Below, one piece after another: positions 1 to 6,701 of a DNA stretch of 64,000 nt (positions within the stretch are counted from its first letter, which is position 1; every line of letters begins with the position of its first letter). Source of the DNA: Halopseudomonas salegens (GTDB lineage Bacteria; Pseudomonadota; Gammaproteobacteria; Pseudomonadales; Pseudomonadaceae); assembly GCF_900105655.1 (NCBI RefSeq), contig NZ_LT629787.1, forward strand, positions 558,001-622,000, written 5' to 3'. Both the position numbers and the translations under genes were made by a program. The notes below the pieces were generated by a model that was not told the DNA's origin, made no database searches, and saw only the letters and a list, made by a program, of their open reading frames with translations.

Positions 1-119
1 AGACGGTGGTATTCAGGGTATTGCCTGGCATGGGTGGTTTCCGGCCAATGGGTGATGGCTTATTTTAACATTGCTGTTACCCGATAGTATGACGCCGGCT
101 GGACCGGCGCCACTGGCAT
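1..119. other. Left edge, no confirmed gene
   Basis: No complete gene is visible. On the minus strand an ATG at 31 opens a frame that leaves the window after ten codons (MPGNTLNTTV); it could be the start of a leftward gene, but ten residues are too few to identify it. A 6-bp stem with a 5-nt loop (CGCCGG/CCGGCG, 93-109) lies just past the stop of the next leftward gene but has no T-run, so it is at best a weak terminator. Confidence 0.25.
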
Positions 120-758
120 TCACACCCAGACGTCACTGCTGCGTTTCTTGCGGCGTGTCAGTGAGGGCAGAATCAAACCGACCAGCAAGCCTGCGCCGGC
201 AATGCCGCCACCATAAAGCATGTAGCGCAGCAGGGCTTCCTGACTTTCATCACCGAGCCTGGCTTGTGCGCTGCGCAGTTCCGACTGGGCGTCGGTCAAT
301 TGGTCGTTCAGTGTCAGGCGTTGCGCTTCCAGTTCATCGATCAGCACTTTTCGCGATTCGAGGGTTTCCTGCATGCCCTGTACGCGCAACTCCCAGCTCT
401 CGTTGATACTGTTGAGTTCAGTGCTCAACTCAGCCAGTTCTGCTTCCAATTGCGGGATGCGCTCGGCCTGGCCGGGCACATCCTGCAAATCGGCGTCGGG
501 AATCCAGACCGTGCTGCCGGACTCCGTACGTATCTGGGCGTAGTTGCCCTGACGGGTAATCAGCGTGACCTGGTCGCCGGAGCGCAAGGCACCAACGATC
601 CGGTGGCCATCGGTCGGGCCGCTGCGCACATAGGTATTCAGGCTGTCACTGACCCAGCGGGCATTGTTGGCGGGTTCATCAGCCTGGGCCGGCGCAAGCA
701 TAAGGGCGCTCAGGGTAAACGGGAGAACAGACGCAAGAGTGGCACGGAATGAAGTCAT
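120..758 (-). CDS. SH3-domain membrane-anchored protein, YgiM/TIGR04211-like
   Basis: The 212-residue protein has a signal peptide (about 1-26, ending AQA), a bacterial SH3 domain (about 35-95, with VRSGPT and GDQVTLI), a long acidic coiled coil (about 100-170), one transmembrane helix (about 180-202) and a short basic tail (RRKKR). This is the layout of the YgiM-type 'SH3 and anchor' family, thought to act in the periplasm tethered to the inner membrane; a precise role is not established. I chose the ATG at 758 because it begins a clean signal peptide; an upstream in-frame TTG at 773 adds only five residues. It lies alone about 220 bases past the RDD gene. Confidence 0.8.
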   Translation of the reverse strand: MTSFRATLASVLPFTLSALMLAPAQADEPANNARWVSDSLNTYVRSGPTDGHRIVGALRSGDQVTLITRQGNYAQIRTESGSTVWIPDADLQDVPGQAERIPQLEAELAELSTELNSINESWELRVQGMQETLESRKVLIDELEAQRLTLNDQLTDAQSELRSAQARLGDESQEALLRYMLYGGGIAGAGLLVGLILPSLTRRKKRSSDVWV

Positions 759-977
759 TATGTTGGGTCGCAATCAGGTTTCGGTGGTCGTCGATACCGG
801 TGTCGGCGCATGTGGTTCAGCCAACTGACCACGTGTTTATGGGCAAGTTCATTGCCCCGGGGTTGCTGGCTGACTGGCAGCATTATGCGGGCATGTGGCG
901 CTGAGGGCAAAAGTGGCACTTTGCGAGTAAAAAAAACTGTTCTGATCCAGCCGCGCTGAAAGGCCGCTGTGGACCGC

Positions 978-1472
978 TCAGCGCCAGAGATCTTTCGGCA
1001 GCGTGACCAGTTGCGTATTCGAGGCAATGTCTTGCCAGGTACGCGACTGTTTATCGAACAACATCCACCACAAGCCCAGGCCACCGCAGGCAAGGGCGAA
1101 AAAGCCAACCACAAAACGCAGCAAGGCTTGCTTCCAGGTGATCGAGTTGCCGTTCAGCTGCTGTGCGCGCACGCGCCAGGCCTGCATACCCAGCGTCTGA
1201 CCTTTCAATGTCCACATCCAGGCCAGATATCCGAACAGGCTCAGCAATACGATGACAGCCAGCAAGGGGTCCCGGTCCAGGGCACCGGCCTCGGACAGGG
1301 CTCGCAGGCGCTCACCTCCATATATCTGACGCAGGATAACCTGCTGGTAAAACAACGTCAGACACATGACCAACGCAATGCCGAGCAGCCAGTCGTAGAG
1401 TAGTACACCGAACCGGCGCGTCAGGGTGGTGGCAGGGAATTCACCGCTGGGCTGTAATTGTTTGACTGTCAT
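978..1472 (-). CDS. RDD family membrane protein
   Basis: The 164-residue protein has the RDD signature of an early arginine and aspartate (TRRFGVLLYDW, about 19-29) inside the first transmembrane segment, a second segment (about 70-92) and a third (about 118-138). RDD proteins are small integral membrane proteins, some linked to ion or solute transport; substrate here is unknown. It starts three bases after the HopJ-family gene stops, so it is probably the last gene of the folE-folM-DUF1244-HopJ-RDD transcript. The ATG at 1472 is the natural start. Confidence 0.82.
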   Translation of the reverse strand: MTVKQLQPSGEFPATTLTRRFGVLLYDWLLGIALVMCLTLFYQQVILRQIYGGERLRALSEAGALDRDPLLAVIVLLSLFGYLAWMWTLKGQTLGMQAWRVRAQQLNGNSITWKQALLRFVVGFFALACGGLGLWWMLFDKQSRTWQDIASNTQLVTLPKDLWR

Positions 1473-1475
1473 GAA

Positions 1476-1811
1476 TCAGACCCGGATAAGCGGACTATGG
1501 GTGAATCTCACCTGGCTCAGGCCGTGTTGCATCAGGGCTCGGATATTGCCATGTTTATTGCCGTGTGGATCTGCAAGCACGGACTGGTAGTGCTCGGCAA
1601 AACATTGAAGAGCCTGTTGATTACTCAGTTCCAGGTCCAGCGCCAAGGCCAGTACCTTGCACGACCCCTGATTCTGCTCGGCGGTATTGTGCAGCGGACC
1701 ATTATCGAAAGCACTGGGAGTGAAGGCATAGTGCTGTTCAATAAAGCTCAGGGTATCGGCAAAGGTGTGCCCGGGTTGGCCGAGTCGGGCAATAAAGGTC
1801 GCGGGTGTCAT
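1476..1811 (-). CDS. HopJ type III effector family protein
   Basis: The 111-residue protein matches the HopJ family (PF08888): an N-terminal FIARL...F.DTL.FIE..Y.F segment, a central N..GSCK motif (NQGSCKVLAL) and a C-terminal H.NIRALM segment. The name comes from a plant-pathogen protein, but the family is widespread in free-living gammaproteobacteria, so an effector role here is unlikely. The ATG at 1811 overlaps the stop of the DUF1244 gene as ATGA, implying translational coupling. It lies in the pterin operon, three bases before the RDD gene. Function unknown. Confidence 0.8.
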   Translation of the reverse strand: MTPATFIARLGQPGHTFADTLSFIEQHYAFTPSAFDNGPLHNTAEQNQGSCKVLALALDLELSNQQALQCFAEHYQSVLADPHGNKHGNIRALMQHGLSQVRFTHSPLIRV

Positions 1812-2101
1812 GGTTGTTTCGCATTCTCGAAGGCTGCCAGCTGCTCTGGCGTCGCCTCTTTCTGGTATTTTTCTTTCCACACGCTGTAAGGCATGCCGTA
1901 AATGGCTTCGCGGGCTTCATCGGGACTGACATCAATCTCGAGATCATCCGCTGCGGCCTTGTACCACTTGGCCAGGCAGTTGCGACAAAAACCGGCCAGA
2001 GTCATGAGTTCGATGTTCTGGACATCCTTGCGGCTATTCAGGTGCGCCAGCAGGGTGCGGAAGGCGGCAGCTTCCAGTTCGGTGCGTTCTTGCTCGGTCA
2101 T
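1808..2101 (-). CDS. DUF1244 family protein
   Basis: The 97-residue acidic protein has the DUF1244 hallmark CRNCLAKWY (Cys39, Cys42), flanked by helices, and the conserved AREAIYGMPYSVWK stretch. The cysteine pair could bind a metal, but no biochemical function is established for the family. It overlaps the HopJ-family gene by four bases and lies 74 bases downstream of folM, so it is probably in the folE-led transcript. The association with pterin synthesis genes recurs in Pseudomonas. The start at 2101 gives the usual family length. Confidence 0.85.
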   Translation of the reverse strand: MTEQERTELEAAAFRTLLAHLNSRKDVQNIELMTLAGFCRNCLAKWYKAAADDLEIDVSPDEAREAIYGMPYSVWKEKYQKEATPEQLAAFENAKQP

Positions 2102-2175
2102 GATCCACTCCGTTTGCTATGGGCTGGGCGGATTTTAGCAGAACCCCGGCTGATCACAGCAGTCTTCAGTGAATA

Positions 2176-2853
2176 TCACCTGACGTGCCGGCCACCATTG
2201 ACCACTATATTGGAGCCAGTGACAAAATCAGCCCGTAACAGGTAGTCGACAGTGGTGATGACTGGTTCGGCTTTGGGTTCGTACTGGATTTTGGATTTCT
2301 TGATGGTTTTCGCCTGATAGCTTTCGTCACTGCCTTCCTTCAGGTAGAGCAAGCCAGGGGAAATTGCGTTCACGCGTACCGTCTCCGGGAACAGTTTGGC
2401 AAACGACAATGTGGTATTGAGCAGGGCGGTTTTTGCTGCGGCATAACCGACATGATTCTTGCTGCCACGGGTCGCGGTGTCATCACAGATGTTGATGATA
2501 TCGAAGCGCGGGGCCCGGGTAATCAGCTCGCTCAGGCCGAGATTGATCTTGATCGGGGTCGCCACATGCAGGGCCAGCATGGCGTCGATGTTGTCCTCAA
2601 GATCATCCAGCCATAATGAGGCATTGTGTATGATGGCGCGCAGGTTCGGGTGCTCTTGCCGGATATGGCTGATCAAGGCGTCGACATCGGCACTGCGGGT
2701 CAGATCTGCGCTGCGGTAATCTACTCCGGGGATTGGCTCGCATGGCGGGCGCCGCGACACCCCGACTATCTGATAGCCCGACTGTTGCAGGTGCAGTGCC
2801 AGATCATGGCCGACGCGTTTACTGCATCCGGTGATGAGAATGGACTCTGTCAT
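2176..2853 (-). CDS. folM: Dihydromonapterin reductase FolM (SDR)
   Basis: The 225-residue short-chain dehydrogenase has an NADP-binding glycine-rich turn near the N-terminus (ITGCSKRVG), the NAS motif (about 77-79) and the catalytic YxxxK pair (Tyr137, Lys141, in GYAAAK). The TGCSKRVG start and the ISPGLL segment fit FolM rather than a general SDR. FolM reduces dihydromonapterin to tetrahydromonapterin and has weak dihydrofolate reductase activity. It follows folE by nine bases, which supports a joint pterin function: folE makes the dihydroneopterin precursor from GTP. Confidence 0.88.
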   Translation of the reverse strand: MTESILITGCSKRVGHDLALHLQQSGYQIVGVSRRPPCEPIPGVDYRSADLTRSADVDALISHIRQEHPNLRAIIHNASLWLDDLEDNIDAMLALHVATPIKINLGLSELITRAPRFDIINICDDTATRGSKNHVGYAAAKTALLNTTLSFAKLFPETVRVNAISPGLLYLKEGSDESYQAKTIKKSKIQYEPKAEPVITTVDYLLRADFVTGSNIVVNGGRHVR

Positions 2854-2862
2854 CAGACTGGA

Positions 2863-3417
2863 TCAACTGATCAGTTGCAAAAATTCTTGCCGTGTATTCA
2901 CCGACTCGCGGAACATGCCGAGCATGACCGAGGTGCGCATCAGTGAATTCTGTTTCTGCACCCCGCGCATCATCATGCACATGTGTTTCGCTTCAATGAT
3001 CACGGCAACCCCCTTGGCATTGGTGACCGACTGTACGGCATTGGCGATTTGCAGCGTCAGGTTTTCCTGAATCTGCAGCCGGCGGGCATACATGTCGACA
3101 ATACGCGCGACTTTTGACAGGCCGACAACCTTGCCTTGGGGCAGGTAGGCAACGTGCGCCTTGCCGATAAACGGCAGCATGTGATGCTCGCACATTGAAT
3201 AGAGTTCAATATCCTGGACGATGACCATCTCGTCGTTATCTGAATCGAACAGCGCACCGTTGACGATTTCTTCCAGCGTTTGCTGGTAACCATGGCAGAG
3301 AAACTGCATCGCCTTGGCCGCCCGCTTGGGCGTGTCTTTGAGTCCACCGCGCTCCGGGTCTTCGCCCAGGTTGCACAAAATCTGGTGGTAGTTGTCAGTC
3401 AATTTTTCCAGGCTCAT
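2863..3417 (-). CDS. folE: GTP cyclohydrolase I
   Basis: The 184-residue enzyme converts GTP to 7,8-dihydroneopterin triphosphate, the first step of tetrahydrofolate and tetrahydromonapterin synthesis. The zinc ligands are visible as Cys76 and His79 in SMCEHH and Cys147 in [17 protein letters not shown] and [16 protein letters not shown] are family blocks. I chose ATG 3417 (MSLEKL) because the longer frame to 3462 adds a non-conserved 15-residue extension. It is the first gene of a leftward pterin operon. About 165 bases upstream of the start lies a TGTACA/TGTGCA direct repeat, consistent with the light induction reported for folE in Pseudomonas putida. Confidence 0.95.
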   Translation of the reverse strand: MSLEKLTDNYHQILCNLGEDPERGGLKDTPKRAAKAMQFLCHGYQQTLEEIVNGALFDSDNDEMVIVQDIELYSMCEHHMLPFIGKAHVAYLPQGKVVGLSKVARIVDMYARRLQIQENLTLQIANAVQSVTNAKGVAVIIEAKHMCMMMRGVQKQNSLMRTSVMLGMFRESVNTRQEFLQLIS

Positions 3418-3581
3418 GCTGATCTCGTCATGGGTATCAATTGAGGGCGACAATGCTAGCACGCTTTGGAAAATCGAGGGCGAGCCAACATCGTGTGGAA
3501 TCAGGTTCAGGCCATGGCCAGCACTATCGGGGTACCGCTGGCAAGATAGCGGTGGTCACGACCTGAACACAGGTTATACTA

Positions 3582-3598
3582 TGTACAAGACTTGTGCA
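3582..3598. promoter_or_regulatory. LitR/CarH-type operator-like direct repeat upstream of folE and DUF6482 gene
   Basis: TGTACA (3582-3587) is followed after five bases by TGTGCA (3593-3598), so the half-sites are in 11-bp phase. A further TGTAAA begins at 3611, 12 bases past the second half-site. CarH/LitR-type MerR regulators bind TnTACA-type direct repeats. A -10-like TATACT (3575-3580) with TGGTCA 16 bases upstream precedes the repeat on the plus strand, so binding here would cover the start of a rightward transcript into the DUF6482 gene. Assignment to LitR is inference. Confidence 0.5.
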
Positions 3599-3674
3599 GC
3601 AGTTGTTTGCTGTAAAAGTATTGTGCTGGATATGTCAGCGCGTCTGGCTATTGGCTATTACCGCAGGAGGAGTC

Positions 3675-3962
3675 ATGCAGTTGTCCCAGCTGAAGAGCAT
3701 CCGGCAAGCGCAGGCAGGAGCTGCCGTGGAGATCGTCAGTCATAGCTGTATGAGTGGCTTTCTGGCTCGTTTACGCCTGGATAGCGGCAAGCACATCATC
3801 CTGCATGATCGCAGCGGCAAGCCCAGGGTCTGGCTGGCGCTGGATCAACTAAAGCGTGATTTGCGGCGCCAGGGCATTACCTCTACCGAGCTGCACCTGT
3901 GCGTCGCTCAGGACGAAGTCATTCGCCAGCCGGGTATGCCGACCCAGGCCTGGGACAGCTGA
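3675..3962 (+). CDS. DUF6482-like small protein
   Basis: A 95-residue protein of unknown function. A strong Shine-Dalgarno (GCAGGAGGAG) five bases before ATG 3675 decides the start; the upstream frame back to 3594 is hydrophobic and lacks such a site. It resembles the small DUF6482 proteins of Pseudomonas: an N-terminal MQLSQLKS helix, a central beta-rich segment (FLARLRLDSGKHIILHDRSG) and a C-terminal strand with V..DEVI. No catalytic motif is visible. Its promoter region holds the TGTACA direct repeat shared with folE, so it may be part of the light-response set. Confidence 0.65.
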   Translation: MQLSQLKSIRQAQAGAAVEIVSHSCMSGFLARLRLDSGKHIILHDRSGKPRVWLALDQLKRDLRRQGITSTELHLCVAQDEVIRQPGMPTQAWDS

Positions 3963-3968
3963 AAGCGG

Positions 3969-4397
3969 CTATTCGACTTTGTCCCGTTTGATCGCGCACT
4001 GGTCACTGCCACAGCGTTCTTCCGTTGGCATCGGAATGAGCCTGGCCAGCCCGGGACGCAAGCGGCAGAAACCCCGGTAGGTCGCTTGCCACAGTGGCCG
4101 AGCCCAGCGCCAGCGTAACGGACGTACCAGCCAGCCAAGGCCGACGGCTCGATAGCTCCAGTAGGTGGCATCGATGCCGGTAACCAGCTGCTGATCGGCA
4201 AACCGGGCATGCAGACAATCCAGCATTGCTTGCCGGCTGCGGCCGGGCAGGGGAGATGTGGCCGGGTTGCTGATGTCAACAAGTTGCAAACGATCGTCCG
4301 CTTTGCGTCGTCGAAACATGCGGATTTCACGCACGCACAAAGGACACTCACCGTCGTAATACAAGGTCAATGGCCAATCAGGTTTGAATGCCGCCAT
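3969..4397 (-). CDS. DCC-family thiol-disulfide oxidoreductase (DUF393)
   Basis: The 142-residue protein has the DCC-family signature YYDGECPLC near its N-terminus (Asp15, Cys18, Cys21), a CxxC-type redox centre in a thioredoxin-like fold. The rest is typical: FRRRKADDRLQLVDIS and an arginine-rich C-terminal half. Members are often found beside photolyase or cryptochrome genes, but their substrate is unknown. ATG 4397 was chosen over 4430 because it starts directly before the conserved strand. It is divergent from the litR-like gene, and the shared intergenic space carries a TGTACA-type repeat. Confidence 0.82.
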   Translation of the reverse strand: MAAFKPDWPLTLYYDGECPLCVREIRMFRRRKADDRLQLVDISNPATSPLPGRSRQAMLDCLHARFADQQLVTGIDATYWSYRAVGLGWLVRPLRWRWARPLWQATYRGFCRLRPGLARLIPMPTEERCGSDQCAIKRDKVE

Positions 4398-4423
4398 AGT
4401 CGTGTCCTCATGTAACAAAGTTC

Positions 4424-4440
4424 TGTACAATACCGGTACA
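4424..4440. promoter_or_regulatory. LitR/CarH-type operator-like direct repeat between DUF393 gene and litR
   Basis: TGTACA (4424-4429) and GGTACA (4435-4440) are 11 bases apart, start to start. The second overlaps TACAAT (4437-4442), a possible -10 element for the rightward regulator gene. The location, 60 bases before the regulator start and 27 bases before the divergent DCC gene start, fits autoregulation and control of the divergent gene. The half-site matches TnTACA repeats bound by CarH/LitR regulators; the assignment is inference. Confidence 0.55.
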
Positions 4441-4498
4441 ATCTAGGGTGTTGCCTGCCACAGGTAAAGTCACACGTTTGCAGGGTGCGTAAGTAAAT

Positions 4499-5461
4499 AT
4501 GACCGATGACAACCAGGACGAATTCGCGCCGACCGGCGATCTGCTGGATGATGCCGATCTGTTTCCGATTCGTGAGGTGTCGCGCATGACCGGGGTCAAT
4601 CCGGTGACCTTGCGTGCCTGGGAGCGGCGATATGGTCTGTTGACGCCACATCGGACCGAGAGTGGCCATCGACTGTATTCCATGGCCGACGTCGAACGGG
4701 TACGTGCCGTTATGGCCTGGATCGAGCGTGGGGTAGCCGTCAGCAAGGTGGCTACCATTATTGATCGAACGCCGCGTCCGGAAAGCATGCCGCGCCCTCT
4801 GGCCAGCCCACCTGCGGACGTGCCCCAGGGGTCGGAAATGGACGCCTGGCAAAATCGACTGGCCCAGGCCGCGAATGACGGTAATTTGCGTCAGATCGAC
4901 AGCATATATGGCCAGTTGCACGCGAGTTTTCCGCTGGCAGTCGTGATCTGCGAGGTTCTGCGGCCGGTTTGGAAGCGTTTGCGTGGCAAGAGCGGTAGCC
5001 AGCCTGGTGTTGCCTGGTTACTGCTTGACAGCTTTCTGACCGCACGTCTGACGCAGCGCGCCAGCTATATGGCCGGTCATCGACACGTCTTGCTGGTCAA
5101 CCTGTCTGGCCCCCAGCAGCCATTTGACCTGCTTTGTGCTGCCAGCCTGATTACCGCAACGGAGACCGATGTGGTCTGTCTGCGTGAAGCACCCGCGCTG
5201 CTGGACCTGGCCGTGCTGGCTGAGCGCACTGATGCGGCAGCCGTCATTCTGTTCAGTGACCGAGCGCAGGATAATGACATGCTGGGCAAACAGTTACCCC
5301 GTCTGGAACAGACCCTGGCATGCCCGCTGGTTATGCTGGGTGATTGCTGTGAAGCAAATGAGTCGGCACTTGAGCAGGCGGGATTGCATGTACTGGGTGA
5401 GGTGTCCAGCGCCTTGCCACGACGGCTGTCGGCCTTGCTGGCCGGGCGGTTGGACCATTAA
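4499..5461 (+). CDS. MerR-family regulator, class II LitR/CarH-like
   Basis: The 320-residue protein has an N-terminal MerR winged-helix domain (about 20-90: FPIREVSRMTGVNPVTLRAW, then RRYGLLTP.RTESGHRLY) and a C-terminal domain with the size and order of the LitR/CarH cobalamin-binding region. That domain lacks the D/ExHxxG cobalamin-ligand motif, so it fits class II LitR (PplR type), which does not sense light with B12. In Pseudomonas putida such proteins act with short LOV photoreceptors on light-inducible promoters. Here the LOV gene lies downstream and convergent, and operator-like repeats flank the regulator on both sides. Confidence 0.85.
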   Translation: MTDDNQDEFAPTGDLLDDADLFPIREVSRMTGVNPVTLRAWERRYGLLTPHRTESGHRLYSMADVERVRAVMAWIERGVAVSKVATIIDRTPRPESMPRPLASPPADVPQGSEMDAWQNRLAQAANDGNLRQIDSIYGQLHASFPLAVVICEVLRPVWKRLRGKSGSQPGVAWLLLDSFLTARLTQRASYMAGHRHVLLVNLSGPQQPFDLLCAASLITATETDVVCLREAPALLDLAVLAERTDAAAVILFSDRAQDNDMLGKQLPRLEQTLACPLVMLGDCCEANESALEQAGLHVLGEVSSALPRRLSALLAGRLDH

Positions 5462-5506
5462 GACATATCTTGTTGCCAGGTTGGGCGCTAAAATCTATTC
5501 CTAAAC

Positions 5507-5542
5507 TGTACAAAAGCAGCCTTTCTGTATACTGTTTGTATA
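5507..5542 (+). promoter_or_regulatory. Promoter with three TGTAYA repeats, probable LitR-type target
   Basis: TGTACA (5507-5512), TGTATA (5526-5531) and TGTATA (5537-5542) lie in the same orientation; the last two are in 11-bp phase and the first is 19 bases upstream. A good -10 element, TATACT (5528-5533), is embedded in the second repeat; no good -35 is visible. The predicted start point near 5540 is followed at once by an 8-bp hairpin and then by a terminator, so the promoter would drive a very short rightward RNA. There is no protein gene on this strand before 6249. Confidence 0.5.
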
Positions 5543-5628
5543 TGGTCTTGGTCTGTTCCAAGACCGCTTCTGAGATATGACTGCGCACTCCGGTAGCCGC
5601 CTTCCCCTTTGGGCTGCCGGAGCTTTTT
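5540..5628 (+). ncRNA. Candidate small RNA between litR and LOV gene
   Basis: Between the convergent litR and LOV genes there is a unit of TGTAYA-type promoter, a perfect hairpin with an 8-bp stem and 6-nt loop (GGTCTTGG 5544-5551 with CCAAGACC 5558-5565), about 20 unpaired bases, and an intrinsic terminator (5588-5628). This would yield an RNA of about 85-90 nt. It has no convincing coding frame. It may instead be merely the litR 3' region plus terminator; a separate start near 5540 is inferred from the TATACT box. Confidence 0.4.
5588..5628 (+). terminator. Rho-independent terminator after litR / candidate sRNA
   Basis: An 11-bp stem (5588-5598 with 5612-5622, one G-U wobble) and a 13-base loop are followed by five T residues (5624-5628). 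The orientation is rightward. It would end transcripts of the regulator gene and of the candidate small RNA before they run into the convergent LOV gene. Confidence 0.8.
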
Positions 5629-5667
5629 AACTCAGGTGTCCTGTTTCACCCGCCCCTTTGGCTCCCA

Positions 5668-6111
5668 TCAGCTGGAGCCGTCTTTGCTCTGCTTCAGGAG
5701 TCGTAATTCTTCCTGCAGTTCATCGACCCGTTGCTGGGCTTCTACTTGCTCGGTGACGTCTTTCTGAATGCCGATGAAGTAGGTCAGTTGGTCTGTTTCA
5801 TTGTGCACCGGAGTGATTGACAGCTCGTTCCAGAACATCGAACCGTCCTTGCGGTAATTGCGCAAGACCTGTCGACAGGGTTTGCCGGCCTTGACTGCTT
5901 CGCGAATGGCGTGCAGGCCGGGCTGGTCACGGTCGTCCATTTGCAGGAAGCGGCAGTCCTGATAGAGGATTTCCTCTGAGCTATAGCCGGTCAGGTCCTC
6001 GAAGGCCTTGTTGACGTAGATCAGGATGTTGTCATCACCTTCCTGTTCAGCAACAACGATGCCGTCATTCGATGCGTTGACGACAAGTTGCAGTAATTTG
6101 GCATTGATCAT
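5668..6111 (-). CDS. Short LOV blue-light photoreceptor (PpSB-LOV type)
   Basis: A 147-residue stand-alone LOV protein. The flavin-adduct cysteine is Cys53 in YQDCRFLQ; it is followed by the LOV core (RNYRKDGSMFWNELSITPV and YFIGIQKDVTEQ) and a C-terminal helix of heptad character (about 122-145) likely to mediate dimerisation. There is no output domain. Length, N-terminus (MINAKLLQ) and Cys53 position match the short LOV proteins PpSB1/PpSB2 of Pseudomonas putida, which are needed for light-inducible transcription together with LitR homologues. It is convergent with the litR-like gene, mirroring the ppSB-LOV/pplR neighbourhood. Confidence 0.93.
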   Translation of the reverse strand: MINAKLLQLVVNASNDGIVVAEQEGDDNILIYVNKAFEDLTGYSSEEILYQDCRFLQMDDRDQPGLHAIREAVKAGKPCRQVLRNYRKDGSMFWNELSITPVHNETDQLTYFIGIQKDVTEQVEAQQRVDELQEELRLLKQSKDGSS

Positions 6112-6142
6112 TGCAACAGCATTCCCCCTGAGTTAGATACAC

Positions 6143-6170
6143 ATTCTATCGTATAAGTCCGGACTGTCTA
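6143..6170 (-). promoter_or_regulatory. Promoter of the LOV gene
   Basis: On the minus strand TAGACA (-35, complement of 6165-6170) and TAGAAT (-10, complement of 6143-6148) are separated by 16 bases, about 30 bases upstream of the LOV start codon. No TGTACA repeat is evident here, which suggests the photoreceptor is not under the same control as its presumed targets. Confidence 0.5.
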
Positions 6171-6248
6171 GGGAAGCGCCTCTCCGGGCTGCAAAATTCG
6201 CTACATGCGGCATAATGCCGGGCAAATCACAGTAGCAGGAGGCGAATC

Positions 6249-6701
6249 ATGCGCTTGACCCTTTTGACCGGTACCGTATCCGGCACCGCCGACATGGTGG
6301 CAGATGCCGCTGAAAGTCGTTTGATCGAGGCCGGTGTGCAGACCACGCGGCTGAGCGGGGCCAATGTGGAAGAATTTCTTGCCAGTGCGCCAGAGGCCAT
6401 TCTGGTGGTCACTGCGACCACTGGCATGGGGGAAGTGCCTGATGATTTGCTGCCCTTGCAGCTGGAACTGAATGACCGCTTTCCGTTGCTGACCGGCATA
6501 CCTTTCGGGGTCATCGGTCTGGGTGACTCATCTTACGACGACACCTTTTGCCAGGGTGGTCGCGATATGCGCGAATTGCTGCTTGAGCTGCAAGCACGCG
6601 AAGCACTGCCAATGCTGGAGCTGGATGCCAGTGAAACCGTCAATCAGGATGAAGATGCCGAGCCCTGGGTCGCCGAGTTTCTGAAAGCGCTGGGGCGCTG
6701 A
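6249..6701 (+). CDS. Flavodoxin-domain protein (MioC-like)
   Basis: The 150-residue protein has an FMN phosphate-binding loop near the N-terminus (TGTVSGTA, residues 7-14), a second flavin loop TATTGMGEVPDD and the third GLGDSSYDDTFCQGG, the pattern of short-chain flavodoxins of the MioC type. It probably shuttles electrons in the cytoplasm; the partner is unknown. GCAGGAGGCG gives a strong ribosome site for ATG 6249. It abuts a convergent Crp/Fnr gene with no spacer. Pseudomonas genomes also keep a short flavodoxin near folM/folE, so its place beside the pterin/light island may be conserved synteny. Confidence 0.85.
   Translation: MRLTLLTGTVSGTADMVADAAESRLIEAGVQTTRLSGANVEEFLASAPEAILVVTATTGMGEVPDDLLPLQLELNDRFPLLTGIPFGVIGLGDSSYDDTFCQGGRDMRELLLELQAREALPMLELDASETVNQDEDAEPWVAEFLKALGR

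Noticed and set aside
1476..1811. HopJ-family gene as a sign of a type III effector
   Set aside because: No secretion genes are near, it overlaps DUF1244 in a metabolic operon, and the family is common in non-pathogens.
4499..5461. Regulator as a B12-dependent CarH photoreceptor
   Set aside because: The C-terminal domain lacks the D/ExHxxG cobalamin ligand motif, and a LOV photoreceptor gene is next to it, so a class II assignment fits better.
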